Positions 7,497 to 15,533 of a stretch of 64,000 nucleotides of DNA are shown in pieces. The first letter of the stretch is position 1, and each line of letters starts with the position of its first letter. The stretch lies in contig DAJPGJ010000001.1 in the NCBI GenBank assembly GCA_025992705.1, positions 62,001 through 126,000 of the forward strand. The letters are read 5' to 3'. The position numbers and the translations under genes are program-made. The DNA comes from Coriobacteriaceae bacterium (GTDB lineage Bacteria > Actinomycetota > Coriobacteriia > Coriobacteriales > QAMH01). The notes under the pieces were generated by a model. That model was not told the DNA's origin. It did not search any database and saw nothing but the letters and a program-made list of their open reading frames with translations.

Positions 7497-8474
7497 ATGC
7501 GGGATGGGGGCACGGTGACAGAAATCGCCTCTTGCACGACATCCACTTGCTCATTTTCCTACCGCAAAGAACTCAAGGGATGGAATACCTCACTACCCCA
7601 GCGAGTCATATACGCGCTTTTCCCTCTGAGCCAGCTTCTGACCATCGCGGCAATTTCATACTGGGCCGTGGGTTCATCCTGCCCGGCGTGGATACCCGTA
7701 TTGATCATTATCCTTGCACTCGCGTGCATTCCTGTCGACGTACTCTTGTTCCGTAACTTGAAAAGAGTCCGGGACAAGGCGCGCTCAGAGCTGCGCATGA
7801 AGACACTTGCCGACCAATTGGAGGCGCAGAGACAGTACAACTTGAAGATGCAGCAGGATATGGAGCGCATCAAGGCGATCCATCGTACAGCTGATCGCGA
7901 ATTTCAAAAAGCGTCAAGGCTGCTGGAAGAAAAAGAGGGCCCGCATGACGATAGTCTTTTTGCGGACATGCGAACAGCCCTGAATAGCGTCACCTTGCGT
8001 TTTTGCGAGCACCCAGCCATAGATGTACTTGCAGCGGTAAAGCATGACGAATGCGCGGCAGCAGGTATAGATGCATCATTCGCGATTAGCGTTCCTCGCA
8101 GCGTTCCTCACATCTCGGACGTGGAACTGTGTGCCGTATTCGCCAATCTCTTGGATAACGCCCTGGAAGCCGCGAAACGATCGGTAGAAAACGAATGCTC
8201 CAAGCCATTTGTGGAGATGGCATCGGAAATGCGTGGCAACATGCTCGTGGTGAGCACGCGCAATAGCATGCCATCCAATACGTCATGCACATCGAACAAA
8301 GACGCCTGTATGCAAAATCCGAGAAGGCGGCCAATCTTCAGGAGCATCGAAGATCATGGTTGGGGACTGTCCATAGTCGAGGGAATTGCCTCACGTCACA
8401 GTGGCACACTCGTAACGAGCATAGAGAAGGACGTCTTCTCTGCGGCAGCCATGTTCGTATGCGAAGATAGCTGA
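7497..8474 (+). CDS. AgrC-like sensor kinase with GHKL ATPase but short membrane part
   Basis: A protein of about 325 residues. Only two hydrophobic helices (about residues 37-58 and 64-83) replace the usual six of AgrC-type sensors. A coiled segment follows, then a GHKL ATPase domain with the N-box ELCAVFANLLDNALEA, the upstream CEHPAIDVLAAVK motif and the G2-type box HGWGLSIV. The phospho-acceptor region reads IHRTADREF instead of the usual HD..NH, so it may be degenerate. ATG at 7497 is chosen because of GGGGAG at seven bases; in-frame GTGs at 7482 and 7515 are alternatives. It heads a four-gene cluster with a REC-LytTR regulator. Confidence 0.8.
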   Translation: MRDGGTVTEIASCTTSTCSFSYRKELKGWNTSLPQRVIYALFPLSQLLTIAAISYWAVGSSCPAWIPVLIIILALACIPVDVLLFRNLKRVRDKARSELRMKTLADQLEAQRQYNLKMQQDMERIKAIHRTADREFQKASRLLEEKEGPHDDSLFADMRTALNSVTLRFCEHPAIDVLAAVKHDECAAAGIDASFAISVPRSVPHISDVELCAVFANLLDNALEAAKRSVENECSKPFVEMASEMRGNMLVVSTRNSMPSNTSCTSNKDACMQNPRRRPIFRSIEDHGWGLSIVEGIASRHSGTLVTSIEKDVFSAAAMFVCEDS

Positions 8475-8497
8475 GAAAACACACGGAAGGTCTGCTA

Positions 8498-9226
8498 TTG
8501 AAATACAACGCTATCATCTTAGAAGACAATCAGGAATCAATCAGGGCGCTTCTTAGCCTAATCGAGGCGAGCCCCTTTGCCGACCAGCTCGCAACACAAT
8601 GCATGAGCACGGCAGATGAGCTTGCCGGAGTCATAGAGAACGAGGGCGCGCCAGACGTCCTCTTTGCCGATATAAAGCTCGACAACAGCAGCATGAACGG
8701 TATCGACGCGGTTCGCTCCCTGCTCAATTCAAACGACATGACGGAAGTGATCTATGTAACGGGATACATGGAGTATTGCGAGTCCGTCTATGAAACGCAG
8801 CATACCTATTTCCTCGTCAAGCCTGTGAGCCAAGACACGTTTGACAGAGCGCTATGCAAAGCAATCGAGAACCTGCGCACCCGACAAGACAAAGTGCTGC
8901 CTGTCACGTACAAGGGGCAGACCACATACCTTCGGACCAACGAAATCGAATACGTTGAGAGCAACTTGCGTAAGGTGCATATCCACGCCACGCATGGTTC
9001 TTATGAGATGTATGCAACTGTTTCCGACCTGATTAACAGACTGCCCGCCTCCTTCGAACGCTGCCACAAGAGCTTCCTGGTAAATATGGATGCCGTGACA
9101 ACGTTAAGGGAAAAGGAGCTCGTCATGCGCTCTGGCAAGACGGTACCACTCGGCCAGCACTACAACGCAGCGGTACGCAAGGAACGGACAGCGTATCTTG
9201 GCAGACTGAGCGGGAACCTGCTGTGA
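8498..9226 (+). CDS. LytTR family response regulator (AgrA-like)
   Basis: A 242-residue response regulator: receiver domain (acidic pocket ED near residue 9, phospho-acceptor D58 in DVLFADIKLD, lysine in LVKPVS) followed by a LytTR DNA-binding domain (YVESNLRKVHIH ... LPASFERCHKSFLVN). It should be phosphorylated by the adjacent AgrC-like kinase and activate promoters through direct repeats. Start TTG at 8498 is preceded by GGAAGG. The stop overlaps the next kinase start as GTGA, so translation is coupled. Confidence 0.9.
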   Translation: MKYNAIILEDNQESIRALLSLIEASPFADQLATQCMSTADELAGVIENEGAPDVLFADIKLDNSSMNGIDAVRSLLNSNDMTEVIYVTGYMEYCESVYETQHTYFLVKPVSQDTFDRALCKAIENLRTRQDKVLPVTYKGQTTYLRTNEIEYVESNLRKVHIHATHGSYEMYATVSDLINRLPASFERCHKSFLVNMDAVTTLREKELVMRSGKTVPLGQHYNAAVRKERTAYLGRLSGNLL

Positions 9227-10164
9227 TAGAGCTCCTTCCCGAAGGATATGGCCCTGCATTCTTTCTGATAGATTGCCTGAACGTGCTTCCTACGCAGTTC
9301 TTGTTTGCATTTACGCTGGTAAAGATTCTCGGAACACGCCATCCAAAGTTATATTGGACGCTGACGATAGCAAGCACCTTGCTTTTTATGCCGTTTCGAA
9401 CGACGATTCCGCTCTCCTTAAAGGCTCTCTTCTCGGTAGTGTGCTTGCTTGTGCTTCCCATTGCGCTTTTGCGCGGGAACCTTTTCAAAAAGACAATGGT
9501 AGTGGTCATCGCAAACACGATCATGGCCGCCGCGGAGTTTCCAGCAGGGCTCATTTGGGTTGCGCTAACGGGCTCTGAAATCATGGATTACGACGCAGTC
9601 CTTGCGCATATCCCCGAATACTTTGGGGATACTATCCTATTCCACACGAGCTGCTGCATACTTGCGCTATGGGCGCTCTATCGAATATGCGAGCGCTTGG
9701 GCATCTCAGAGGAGAAGTCAACGCAAGTTAGCATCAAAGATGGCATCGCGTACCGGGCATTCCTCCCCTTTGTGTTGGTGCAAATGCCGCTTCTGTACAT
9801 TGTGGCTTTCATGGGATTGCAGTTCATGAACGCAAGCACCACGGACCTTTTTATTGCGATAGTCCTTTATGCAATCGCCATCGTTACGGACGCACTCCTG
9901 CTCTTCGACATCCGACGCTACCAGGAAAAAGAGCGTATCGACATGGAAGCCGAGGCGCTCAGCCGCAGCGTGGACGAGAGTTTGGCTGCTGCATCTGTTA
10001 TGCAGGCCTCTCTCCAAGAGGCAGCAGTGCTTCGTCATGACCTGCGCAATCACATGCACGTGGTGAAGAGCCTCTGCGAGCATGGCGAACACGAAGACGC
10101 CCGCGCATACCTCGATGAAGCGCGCATGACCCTGTTTCCAGAAGAGTCACGGACTTCTTATTAG
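9223..10164 (+). CDS. AgrC-like sensor kinase truncated after the H-box
   Basis: A 313-residue protein with six to seven hydrophobic segments (about residues 10-215), a coiled linker and a canonical HPK10-type phospho-acceptor box AAVLRHDLRNHMHVVKSL. The protein stops about 30 residues later. No GHKL ATPase domain follows in any frame, so by itself it cannot phosphorylate its histidine. GTG at 9223 overlaps the TGA of the response regulator. It is either a decayed paralogue of the kinase at 7497 or a membrane input subunit that is phosphorylated in trans by that kinase, which keeps the ATPase but has a poor H-box. Confidence 0.8.
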   Translation: MIELLPEGYGPAFFLIDCLNVLPTQFLFAFTLVKILGTRHPKLYWTLTIASTLLFMPFRTTIPLSLKALFSVVCLLVLPIALLRGNLFKKTMVVVIANTIMAAAEFPAGLIWVALTGSEIMDYDAVLAHIPEYFGDTILFHTSCCILALWALYRICERLGISEEKSTQVSIKDGIAYRAFLPFVLVQMPLLYIVAFMGLQFMNASTTDLFIAIVLYAIAIVTDALLLFDIRRYQEKERIDMEAEALSRSVDESLAAASVMQASLQEAAVLRHDLRNHMHVVKSLCEHGEHEDARAYLDEARMTLFPEESRTSY

Positions 10165-10321
10165 CAGCACCCGCAATTGCCCCGCCTTGCGATAATCAGT
10201 TTTCATGACAACGCAGGCAGCGTTCATTCCAAAAGTATTCCCTGGGGTTTTCCCTTTCCTTAGAGTGGGCATGGCGCTCCTTTGAACGCATGGAACCAAA
10301 AGCAATCCGGGTAGATCAACG

Positions 10322-10732
10322 ATGTCCCAAAAGAAGCCAGCGCTCGATGCGAGTGCTATGCAGCATAAACAACATACGAGCACTCCCAACAGCGCACCCA
10401 CGCCTACTAAGCTTGTAGTTAAATTCGCACGCGAGATACACCTCGTGCCCATCGAAACCATCGACTACATCGAGAGCATCAGGCGCAAGGTTTTCATTCA
10501 TTCCGACGATGGCATATATCAAATGTACTCAACGATGCGTGACATCATTGCGAAGCTGCCGGAGAGCTTCCTGCGTTGCCACAACAGCTACCTCGTAAAC
10601 TCAGAGCGTGCAGTCACTGTCAGGTCGACGGAAATTGTGCTCACCTCAGGCTCGAAAGTTCCAATAAGCAAGCGTTATGCAAAAGGCGTGCGCGAGAGGC
10701 TAGCAGCCCTCGAGCATGAGAAGCAATCGTAA
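10322..10732 (+). CDS. Stand-alone LytTR DNA-binding protein without receiver
   Basis: A 136-residue protein: a polar N-terminal stretch of about 35 residues and then a full LytTR domain (LVPIETIDYIESIRRKVFIH ... LPESFLRCHNSYLVN) closely related to that of the response regulator at 8498. The receiver domain is absent. Together with the kinase that stops at 10164 this looks like one internal deletion that removed the kinase ATPase and the receiver of a second two-component pair. Ribosome binding signal is weak (GGGTAGATC). It ends two bases before the convergent AbiEii-like gene. It could still compete for LytTR sites. Confidence 0.75.
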   Translation: MSQKKPALDASAMQHKQHTSTPNSAPTPTKLVVKFAREIHLVPIETIDYIESIRRKVFIHSDDGIYQMYSTMRDIIAKLPESFLRCHNSYLVNSERAVTVRSTEIVLTSGSKVPISKRYAKGVRERLAALEHEKQS

Positions 10733-10734
10733 CG

Positions 10735-11745
10735 CTATGCGCCCGAAACTCCGTAGCTGTTAATCTCTGTTTCAAGCACGGCAATTCCTGCCATCAACTC
10801 CTTGAAATCAGGTACCTCGCCGAAAATCATATTTCGCATCGATGCGTAGTCTTGCTCGACTAAGGGTACAGATTCCTTTGGAGGCATGAGCTTCAACGTC
10901 CCGGGAACGCACAGGTCATATCGTGCGGTGTTCGATCGCCAGAAAGCCATCTTGAAATCGACCACGCTTTTGAGGAGATCCATATCGTTTAACGCTCGCG
11001 CTTTGACATCGGAATGCGCCAGCCTGTAGAGATCGTAGTAGTGGCGGGAGTACCTGGAGGGAAACCTTCCATTCGTGCGGAATGCCTCCTTGTGCAAGAT
11101 GGTCGTCTTCTCCCAGAACGTTCTCTCGGGAGACACTGTCAGCACGGATGTCTCCGGTTGAGCGAAAACTCCTGGGAACTCCTCGGCAATGCATGGGCTG
11201 ATGTGCGCCACAGTCGTGGGCGTCCATGCGGCAAGCGCGCCTGTCTCCAATCGGATCTCCTGCAAAATGGAATCATCAGAGAAGGACTGCGGATAGAAGA
11301 ATCTGAGCGTTTGAGGGTCATCCCCGTCGATTCGCAGCGACGCGCCAGCAATGTGCTGTCCGTCGAGGTACGCTCGCATCTCGGGCATCAGTTCGTCGCG
11401 CAGAAACGACGCGGCATCCGCATTGATTCGGCTTACAAACGCATCCTGCTTGGTGTTGCTCCTCTTCTCCCAGGGCTCATCGATCCCGTATCCCAAAAGT
11501 CTCCAGTCGAAGATGAGGTCGATGTCTTCCGAGAAGCGCTCGATGAGGTCGAAGCCCTTCGACAGGCTCGTTCCTCCTTTGAATGCGAACGAGTCCTTGA
11601 ATGCGGATTCGCCGAAGAGGTAATCGAGGGTCCAGCAAACCCAGAAGTCCTTCTCGACGATGGCCGGATGCATCCCCAGCTCTCGTGCCGCGACGATTAG
11701 CGCGTCCGCGCGATCCTCCTGCGGCAATGTCGCGAATTCACGCAT
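10735..11745 (-). CDS. AbiEii/AbiGii-type nucleotidyltransferase toxin
   Basis: A 336-residue protein with the AbiEii signature: FKGGTSLSKGFDLIERFSEDIDL near residues 60-80 gives the GGTSLSK and DID nucleotidyltransferase motifs, and FWEKTTILHKEAF is the conserved downstream helix. AbiEii toxins modify tRNA or other targets and halt growth, acting as type IV toxin-antitoxin or phage abortive-infection systems. It overlaps the upstream AbiEi-like gene by 8 bp, the usual antitoxin-first arrangement. Length fits the family. It converges with the LytTR gene. Confidence 0.88.
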   Translation of the reverse strand: MREFATLPQEDRADALIVAARELGMHPAIVEKDFWVCWTLDYLFGESAFKDSFAFKGGTSLSKGFDLIERFSEDIDLIFDWRLLGYGIDEPWEKRSNTKQDAFVSRINADAASFLRDELMPEMRAYLDGQHIAGASLRIDGDDPQTLRFFYPQSFSDDSILQEIRLETGALAAWTPTTVAHISPCIAEEFPGVFAQPETSVLTVSPERTFWEKTTILHKEAFRTNGRFPSRYSRHYYDLYRLAHSDVKARALNDMDLLKSVVDFKMAFWRSNTARYDLCVPGTLKLMPPKESVPLVEQDYASMRNMIFGEVPDFKELMAGIAVLETEINSYGVSGA

Positions 11746-12352
11746 GCCGTGCCCTCCTTCTCTGCATCTCCCTAACCGCGTCTCTCACCCATGACGTTGA
11801 GTTGCGGGTCTCTGACGCAAGTCTTTCCATCTGCGAATCATCGAGCCGGGAGGAGATGATGTCGAGCACGCCCTCCGTCACGCCGTCTTTGCCGAGTGCC
11901 TTCAACGCCTGAACGACGGTGGCCGCAACGGGGTTCAGCCTCGATAGGTCGCGATTAGCCGTATGCCGAAACTCAATCGTATAGGGGCCGTACTGATAGG
12001 TCCGGTACGGCCCATCACTCACATAACGCACGACCGACGGCACTTGAGAGTCCAAGCCCAGTCGATTGAGAGCCGTGTCCCCATAGGGCGCGATGCGCCA
12101 CTCGAACTTGCGGGCAAGGGCCTCCGCTATCTCGTCGGGACTTGCAGGAACTGCCTTGTCCAAAAAGGCACTTCGTCGCGGCTTGCGGTAGAGCCCCCGC
12201 ATCGGCCGCTCCAGCTCCCCGGCTTCCACCATCCGAGACAGTGCCTTGCGTATGGCGTCCGCCGACCCCGCCTCGGCAAAGTCGCCCGGAACGAAGACCT
12301 CTCCCGGTTCTGCCTCGGAAACCAACCCCATTATGGCTTTCTGCTCGCTCAC
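11738..12352 (-). CDS. AbiEi-like antitoxin (DUF6088 family)
   Basis: A protein of about 204 residues. An N-terminal winged helix (IRKALSRMVEAGELERPMRG) is followed by the conserved GLYRKP turn and a C-terminal region ending in basic REMQRRRARHA. This is the antitoxin and autorepressor of AbiE-type pairs. The GTG at 12352 (VSEQKAIMG) is preferred because AAAGGA lies seven bases upstream; another GTG at 12373 sits inside the long inverted repeat and has no ribosome binding site. It overlaps the toxin start by 8 bp. Confidence 0.8.
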   Translation of the reverse strand: MSEQKAIMGLVSEAEPGEVFVPGDFAEAGSADAIRKALSRMVEAGELERPMRGLYRKPRRSAFLDKAVPASPDEIAEALARKFEWRIAPYGDTALNRLGLDSQVPSVVRYVSDGPYRTYQYGPYTIEFRHTANRDLSRLNPVAATVVQALKALGKDGVTEGVLDIISSRLDDSQMERLASETRNSTSWVRDAVREMQRRRARHA

Positions 12353-12363
12353 TTCATCATCCT

Positions 12364-12401
12364 TTTCTGTCACAAAAACTATATCATTTTTGTGACAGAA
12401 A
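12364..12401. promoter_or_regulatory. Perfect 38-bp inverted repeat at the AbiE promoter
   Basis: Two 15-bp arms (TTTCTGTCACAAAAA and its exact complement) flank an 8-bp AT-rich spacer CTATATCA that supplies a -10-like element on the minus strand. It starts 12 bp upstream of the preferred antitoxin start. AbiEi proteins are known to bind inverted repeats at their own promoter, so this is the likely autoregulatory site; it could also fold as an RNA hairpin if transcribed. Confidence 0.75.
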
Positions 12402-12466
12402 TACCAAGCAATTCGCGGATTAGTCCTGCTGGCCGATTCTCGTCTTTTAGATTCTGAGCGTCGAGG

Positions 12467-13081
12467 CTAGCAGCCCTCGAGCACGAGGAGCAATCCCGCT
12501 AGCATCAATCCAATAACGGCACCACCCAGAAGCTTCACCATCACGCCGAGGGCCGGATGCCTGCGCGCGAAGCCCTGCGAGTCGAACTCACCGTCGAGCT
12601 CTCCCTTGAGAAACCGGTCAATCTCCCGGTAGGTGACAATGTCGTGCTTCTTCTTCAAGCGATCGATGGCGATGGCCATGCCGAATCCGATGGCATAGAG
12701 CACGATGAAGGTGGCCGCTCCCGCGATGTTGCCCTTGCTCATGCGGGCAAAGCCCGACGGTTCTTGCCAGACTACTGAGAACACAAGAAGGAAGAGGAAG
12801 GGCAGCCCCGAAAAGGCGAGCATGCCAATCGACAGCAGCCTCATCTTGCGCGAATCCTCCTTGATGGCCTGCTGCATTGCAACAGCATCCCCTTTGATGA
12901 GCTCGTCGATGGAAACGCCGAACAACTGGCTGAGCAAGAGCAGGCTCTGCACATCCGGATAAGTCTTGTCGTTCTCCCAATTCGAGACGGTCTGCCGCGA
13001 TACGAATATCGCCTTCGCGACCTCATCTTGGGAAAGGCCGTGCTCTTCCCGTTTTGCTTTCAGTTGCCGAGCAAGTTCCAT
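12467..13081 (-). CDS. XRE regulator with membrane domain
   Basis: A 204-residue protein. Residues 1-60 form an XRE helix-turn-helix (KREEHGLSQDEVAKAIFVSR, TVSNWENDKTYPDVQSLL). Three hydrophobic segments follow (about residues 83-103, 117-139 and 180-202), so it is membrane-anchored. Such proteins occur widely in Firmicutes and Actinobacteria and may sense membrane signals; the target is unknown. ATG at 13081 follows GGAAGGAAGAGGG. A longer reading to 13147 lacks a binding site. It is divergent from the DUF6440 gene with an inverted repeat in the gap. Confidence 0.85.
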   Translation of the reverse strand: MELARQLKAKREEHGLSQDEVAKAIFVSRQTVSNWENDKTYPDVQSLLLLSQLFGVSIDELIKGDAVAMQQAIKEDSRKMRLLSIGMLAFSGLPFLFLLVFSVVWQEPSGFARMSKGNIAGAATFIVLYAIGFGMAIAIDRLKKKHDIVTYREIDRFLKGELDGEFDSQGFARRHPALGVMVKLLGGAVIGLMLAGLLLVLEGC

Positions 13082-13182
13082 TGCCCTCTTCCTTCCGATT
13101 GCCCATCGACGCATCCCGATGCCATGCAGGCCGGAATGATAGTTCACACGCCTGACAAAGGGATGCGGGTGCCACGAATGCT

Positions 13183-13204
13183 CTTGTCAAAATCCTTTGA
13201 CAAG
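13183..13204. promoter_or_regulatory. 22-bp inverted repeat overlapping a TTGACA element
   Basis: CTTGTCAAA-N4-TTTGACAAG, perfect 9-bp arms. On the plus strand the right arm contains TTGACA (13197-13202), a consensus -35, upstream of an AT-rich TTTTACGATAAT stretch. It lies in the 263-bp gap between the divergent XRE-membrane and DUF6440 genes and is a plausible operator for the XRE protein. Confidence 0.45.
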
Positions 13205-13344
13205 CCAGCTGAACAGGGATTTTACGATAATTCTTCGCTTGCGGGCATAGGGACGAATGGGAAGAATGATGTCTGCAAAGGCCGCTTTTCATCAACGCTA
13301 GGCGGCACATGCATCCCGCAGGTTCACACGAAAGGAGTTCCCCG

Positions 13345-13548
13345 ATGAAAGAAAATGGCGATCGTTTCGTCCAGGCATACATGCAACAAGATGGCCTGGC
13401 GAATCGCACGTACGTTCTCGTCGACCGCCAGACTGGAGTGAATTATCTCCTGGCAGGCTTTCTAGCATCTTCTGGTGTCAGCTGCACCGGCATGACCGTG
13501 CTTGTCGATTCGTCCGGCAAGCCCATCGTCACTCCCATCGAAGAATAG
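13345..13548 (+). CDS. DUF6440 family small protein
   Basis: A 67-residue protein matching the small DUF6440 pattern: RFVQAY near the N-terminus, the central LVDRQTGVNYLL strand pair and a C-terminal LVDSSGKPIV. No function is known for the family. ATG at 13345 follows AAAGGAG. It is probably driven from the TTGACA-containing inverted repeat at 13183-13204 and followed 39 bp later by the hypothetical gene at 13588. Confidence 0.7.
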   Translation: MKENGDRFVQAYMQQDGLANRTYVLVDRQTGVNYLLAGFLASSGVSCTGMTVLVDSSGKPIVTPIEE

Positions 13549-13587
13549 AACAGGTGAATCATCGATAGCGAAAGGGGCAGAATAACC

Positions 13588-14058
13588 ATGGCTCGCGAGG
13601 AAAAGGTTTGGAAATACGCAATCGAGGCAGGATATACACCTCTGGAGGGTAGATGCATCATCGTCAAGGGCGCGGCGGGAAATCTGAGCGAGAAGATCGT
13701 CCGATTCTTCAGTGCGTGCGATGTCGCTGTTCTCCAGATGTGCGAGAACGAGATGATCCTGCTTCCCTTCGACCCTTATTGGTCGACTCTCGAACGGGAC
13801 GTCTCCCTCGTCGTCCCCTATTCGGAAATCGAATCGGTGAAGCTTGTCGATGACTTGCTCAACGTGATTATCGATATCGAGACGAACAGTGGCGGCGTCC
13901 GTCTCACCACTCAGCAGAAGGAGCTGAGCGACATCCGACTCTCGGGCATATACGCCTCACAGTACGCCGGTGGATACAAGAACTGGCATGCCGAGAACGT
14001 GGATGCGACCCTCGAGACGCTCAGCGAGCTCGGGTGCGCAGCACAAGACTGCGCTTGA
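13588..14058 (+). CDS. Hypothetical protein, 156 aa
   Basis: I do not recognise this protein. It is soluble, acidic and predicted mixed alpha/beta, with a segment ENEMILLPFDPYWSTLERDV followed by a strand-rich middle (VVPYSEIESVKLVDDLLNVII) that resembles PH-like or bacterial Pleckstrin-type folds. The C-terminal third is rich in aromatic residues. ATG at 13588 follows AAAGGGG. It may be co-transcribed with the DUF6440 gene. It converges with the aldo/keto reductase gene 9 bp away. Confidence 0.65.
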   Translation: MAREEKVWKYAIEAGYTPLEGRCIIVKGAAGNLSEKIVRFFSACDVAVLQMCENEMILLPFDPYWSTLERDVSLVVPYSEIESVKLVDDLLNVIIDIETNSGGVRLTTQQKELSDIRLSGIYASQYAGGYKNWHAENVDATLETLSELGCAAQDCA

Positions 14059-14067
14059 ATTGCCGCG

Positions 14068-15255
14068 TTAACGGCTCATCACCCTTACTCCGAACTTGAT
14101 CAGAGCCGGAAGGCCGGGAACCTGGAGGCGCCGCTTCACCGAGGTCAGTTCGTCCGGGATCTTGATATGCTGGGGGCACTTCTCGAGGCAGGCGCCGCAC
14201 CTGACACAATCGCTTGCGAAGCGTGCATCACCCGACATTGCTCCCGACGCCGTGATGTATTGTTGCATGCCCTGGTACCAGCCATGAGCGAAGGACGTGT
14301 TGTACGCGGCGAAGCACATGGGAATGTTCACGCCCTTGGGGCACGGCACGCAGTACCCGCATCCCGTGCAGGGAATCCTATAGCTCTTTGCGATGCTCTC
14401 CCGCGCCTTCTCCACGGCTTTGACCTCAGCATCTTCGAGCGAACCCGGTAGCGCTCCATCAGCCGTCGCAATGTTTTGCAGCAGTTGCTCCTGCGTGTTC
14501 ATCCCCGACAGCACCACGGTTACTTCCGGGTGATTCCACACCCAGCGCAGGGCAAGCCTTACCGGGTCGTCGCTTATGTCGGCATCGGTCAGTACACCAC
14601 GTGCCTCTGCCGGCAGCTCGGCCGCAAGCTTGCCCCCGAGAAGCGGCTCCATGACGATAACAGGCAGGCCTCGCTCTGCCGCTGCCACCAGACCCGCCGT
14701 GCCCGCCTGGTAGTTCTCGTTCATGTAGTTGTATTGGATCTGGCAGAAGTCCCAGTCGAAGGAGTCGAGCAGTGTGGGGAAGTCGGTTTTCGGTCCGTGA
14801 TATGAGAACCCGATGTTGGCGATGCGCCCCGTGCTTTTCTGCTCATTCACCCATTCTTTGAAGCCGAGCGAGCTCAGGCGATCCCATGCCGCTGCGCTCG
14901 TTACGTTATGGACGAGGTAATAGTCGATATGGTCGGTGCGCAGCCTTTCAAGAGAGCGCCCCAAATACTTGTCGAAGTCGGCTGCCGCCTCGCATCTTGC
15001 CATTGGCAGCTTGGTGGCAATATGCACTTTTTCCCTAAGGCCGGGATTGCGAGCGAATATCTCACCTAGAGCGGCTTCATTTCCGTTGTACAGGTAAGCC
15101 GTGTCGAGATAATTCACGCCTCTTTCGACAGCCTCGACAATAAGCTGCTCAGAGGCATCGATGTCTATGCGCCCCGCTGTGGTCGGGAACCTCATGCAGC
15201 CGAAGCCCAGCGCCGACAGTTCGTTTCCGTTCTTGGCATCGGTTCTGAATTGCAT
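14068..15255 (-). CDS. Aldo/keto reductase with C-terminal ferredoxin domain
   Basis: A 395-residue protein. Residues 1-280 are a TIM-barrel aldo/keto reductase (GFGCMRFP, the YLDTAYLYNGNEAALGE segment with catalytic Asp/Tyr, and VVLSGMNTQEQLLQN at the end). The C-terminus carries two cysteine groups, CTGCGYCVPCPKGVNIP and CVRCGACLEKCPQHIKIP, each able to hold a [4Fe-4S] cluster. Such fusions are common in anaerobes and probably link carbonyl reduction to ferredoxin-type electron flow; the substrate is unknown. ATG at 15255 follows AAGGAGTG. A paralogue lies at 33302. Confidence 0.88.
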   Translation of the reverse strand: MQFRTDAKNGNELSALGFGCMRFPTTAGRIDIDASEQLIVEAVERGVNYLDTAYLYNGNEAALGEIFARNPGLREKVHIATKLPMARCEAAADFDKYLGRSLERLRTDHIDYYLVHNVTSAAAWDRLSSLGFKEWVNEQKSTGRIANIGFSYHGPKTDFPTLLDSFDWDFCQIQYNYMNENYQAGTAGLVAAAERGLPVIVMEPLLGGKLAAELPAEARGVLTDADISDDPVRLALRWVWNHPEVTVVLSGMNTQEQLLQNIATADGALPGSLEDAEVKAVEKARESIAKSYRIPCTGCGYCVPCPKGVNIPMCFAAYNTSFAHGWYQGMQQYITASGAMSGDARFASDCVRCGACLEKCPQHIKIPDELTSVKRRLQVPGLPALIKFGVRVMSR

Positions 15256-15289
15256 GGCAATCACTCCTTGCACAGAATTAATTGCATGA

Positions 15290-15454
15290 TGTGACTACGT
15301 TTCCGGTCTCTATCCTGCGACCCATCCGCTTCCCATCCAAAGCGCCACCTGCGAGGAGGCGGGCTACCCGATTCCGTCCTACGAGAAATCGTTGTGCGAC
15401 TTCCTGACCGTCCAGCTCGTCGGCTATGGAACGCTAAAGGGAAAGCAGAGATAG
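15290..15454 (+). pseudogene. Possible C-terminal gene remnant
   Basis: A 54-codon stop-free stretch with coding-like composition (CEEAGYPIPSYEKSLCDF, then LVGYGTLKGKQ) ends at a TAG. It starts directly after a TGA and has no start codon or ribosome binding site. It reads like the last 50 residues of a lost gene; I cannot name the family. Sits between divergent genes, in a gap of 278 bp. Confidence 0.35.
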
Positions 15455-15533
15455 CGTGCGCTATCATGGCGAGATAGTAGCAAACATATAAGACGCCCTC
15501 TACATTGCATTGGCGCTGAAGAGAAGGAGGGGC

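Noticed and set aside
10205..10285. 26-codon plus-strand peptide that could be an AgrD-like signal
   Set aside because: No binding site, no AgrB-like gene in the window and no conserved AgrD motifs.
10147..10461. Minus-strand 104-codon frame across the gap after the truncated kinase
   Set aside because: No ribosome binding site and it overlaps the LytTR gene on the other strand.
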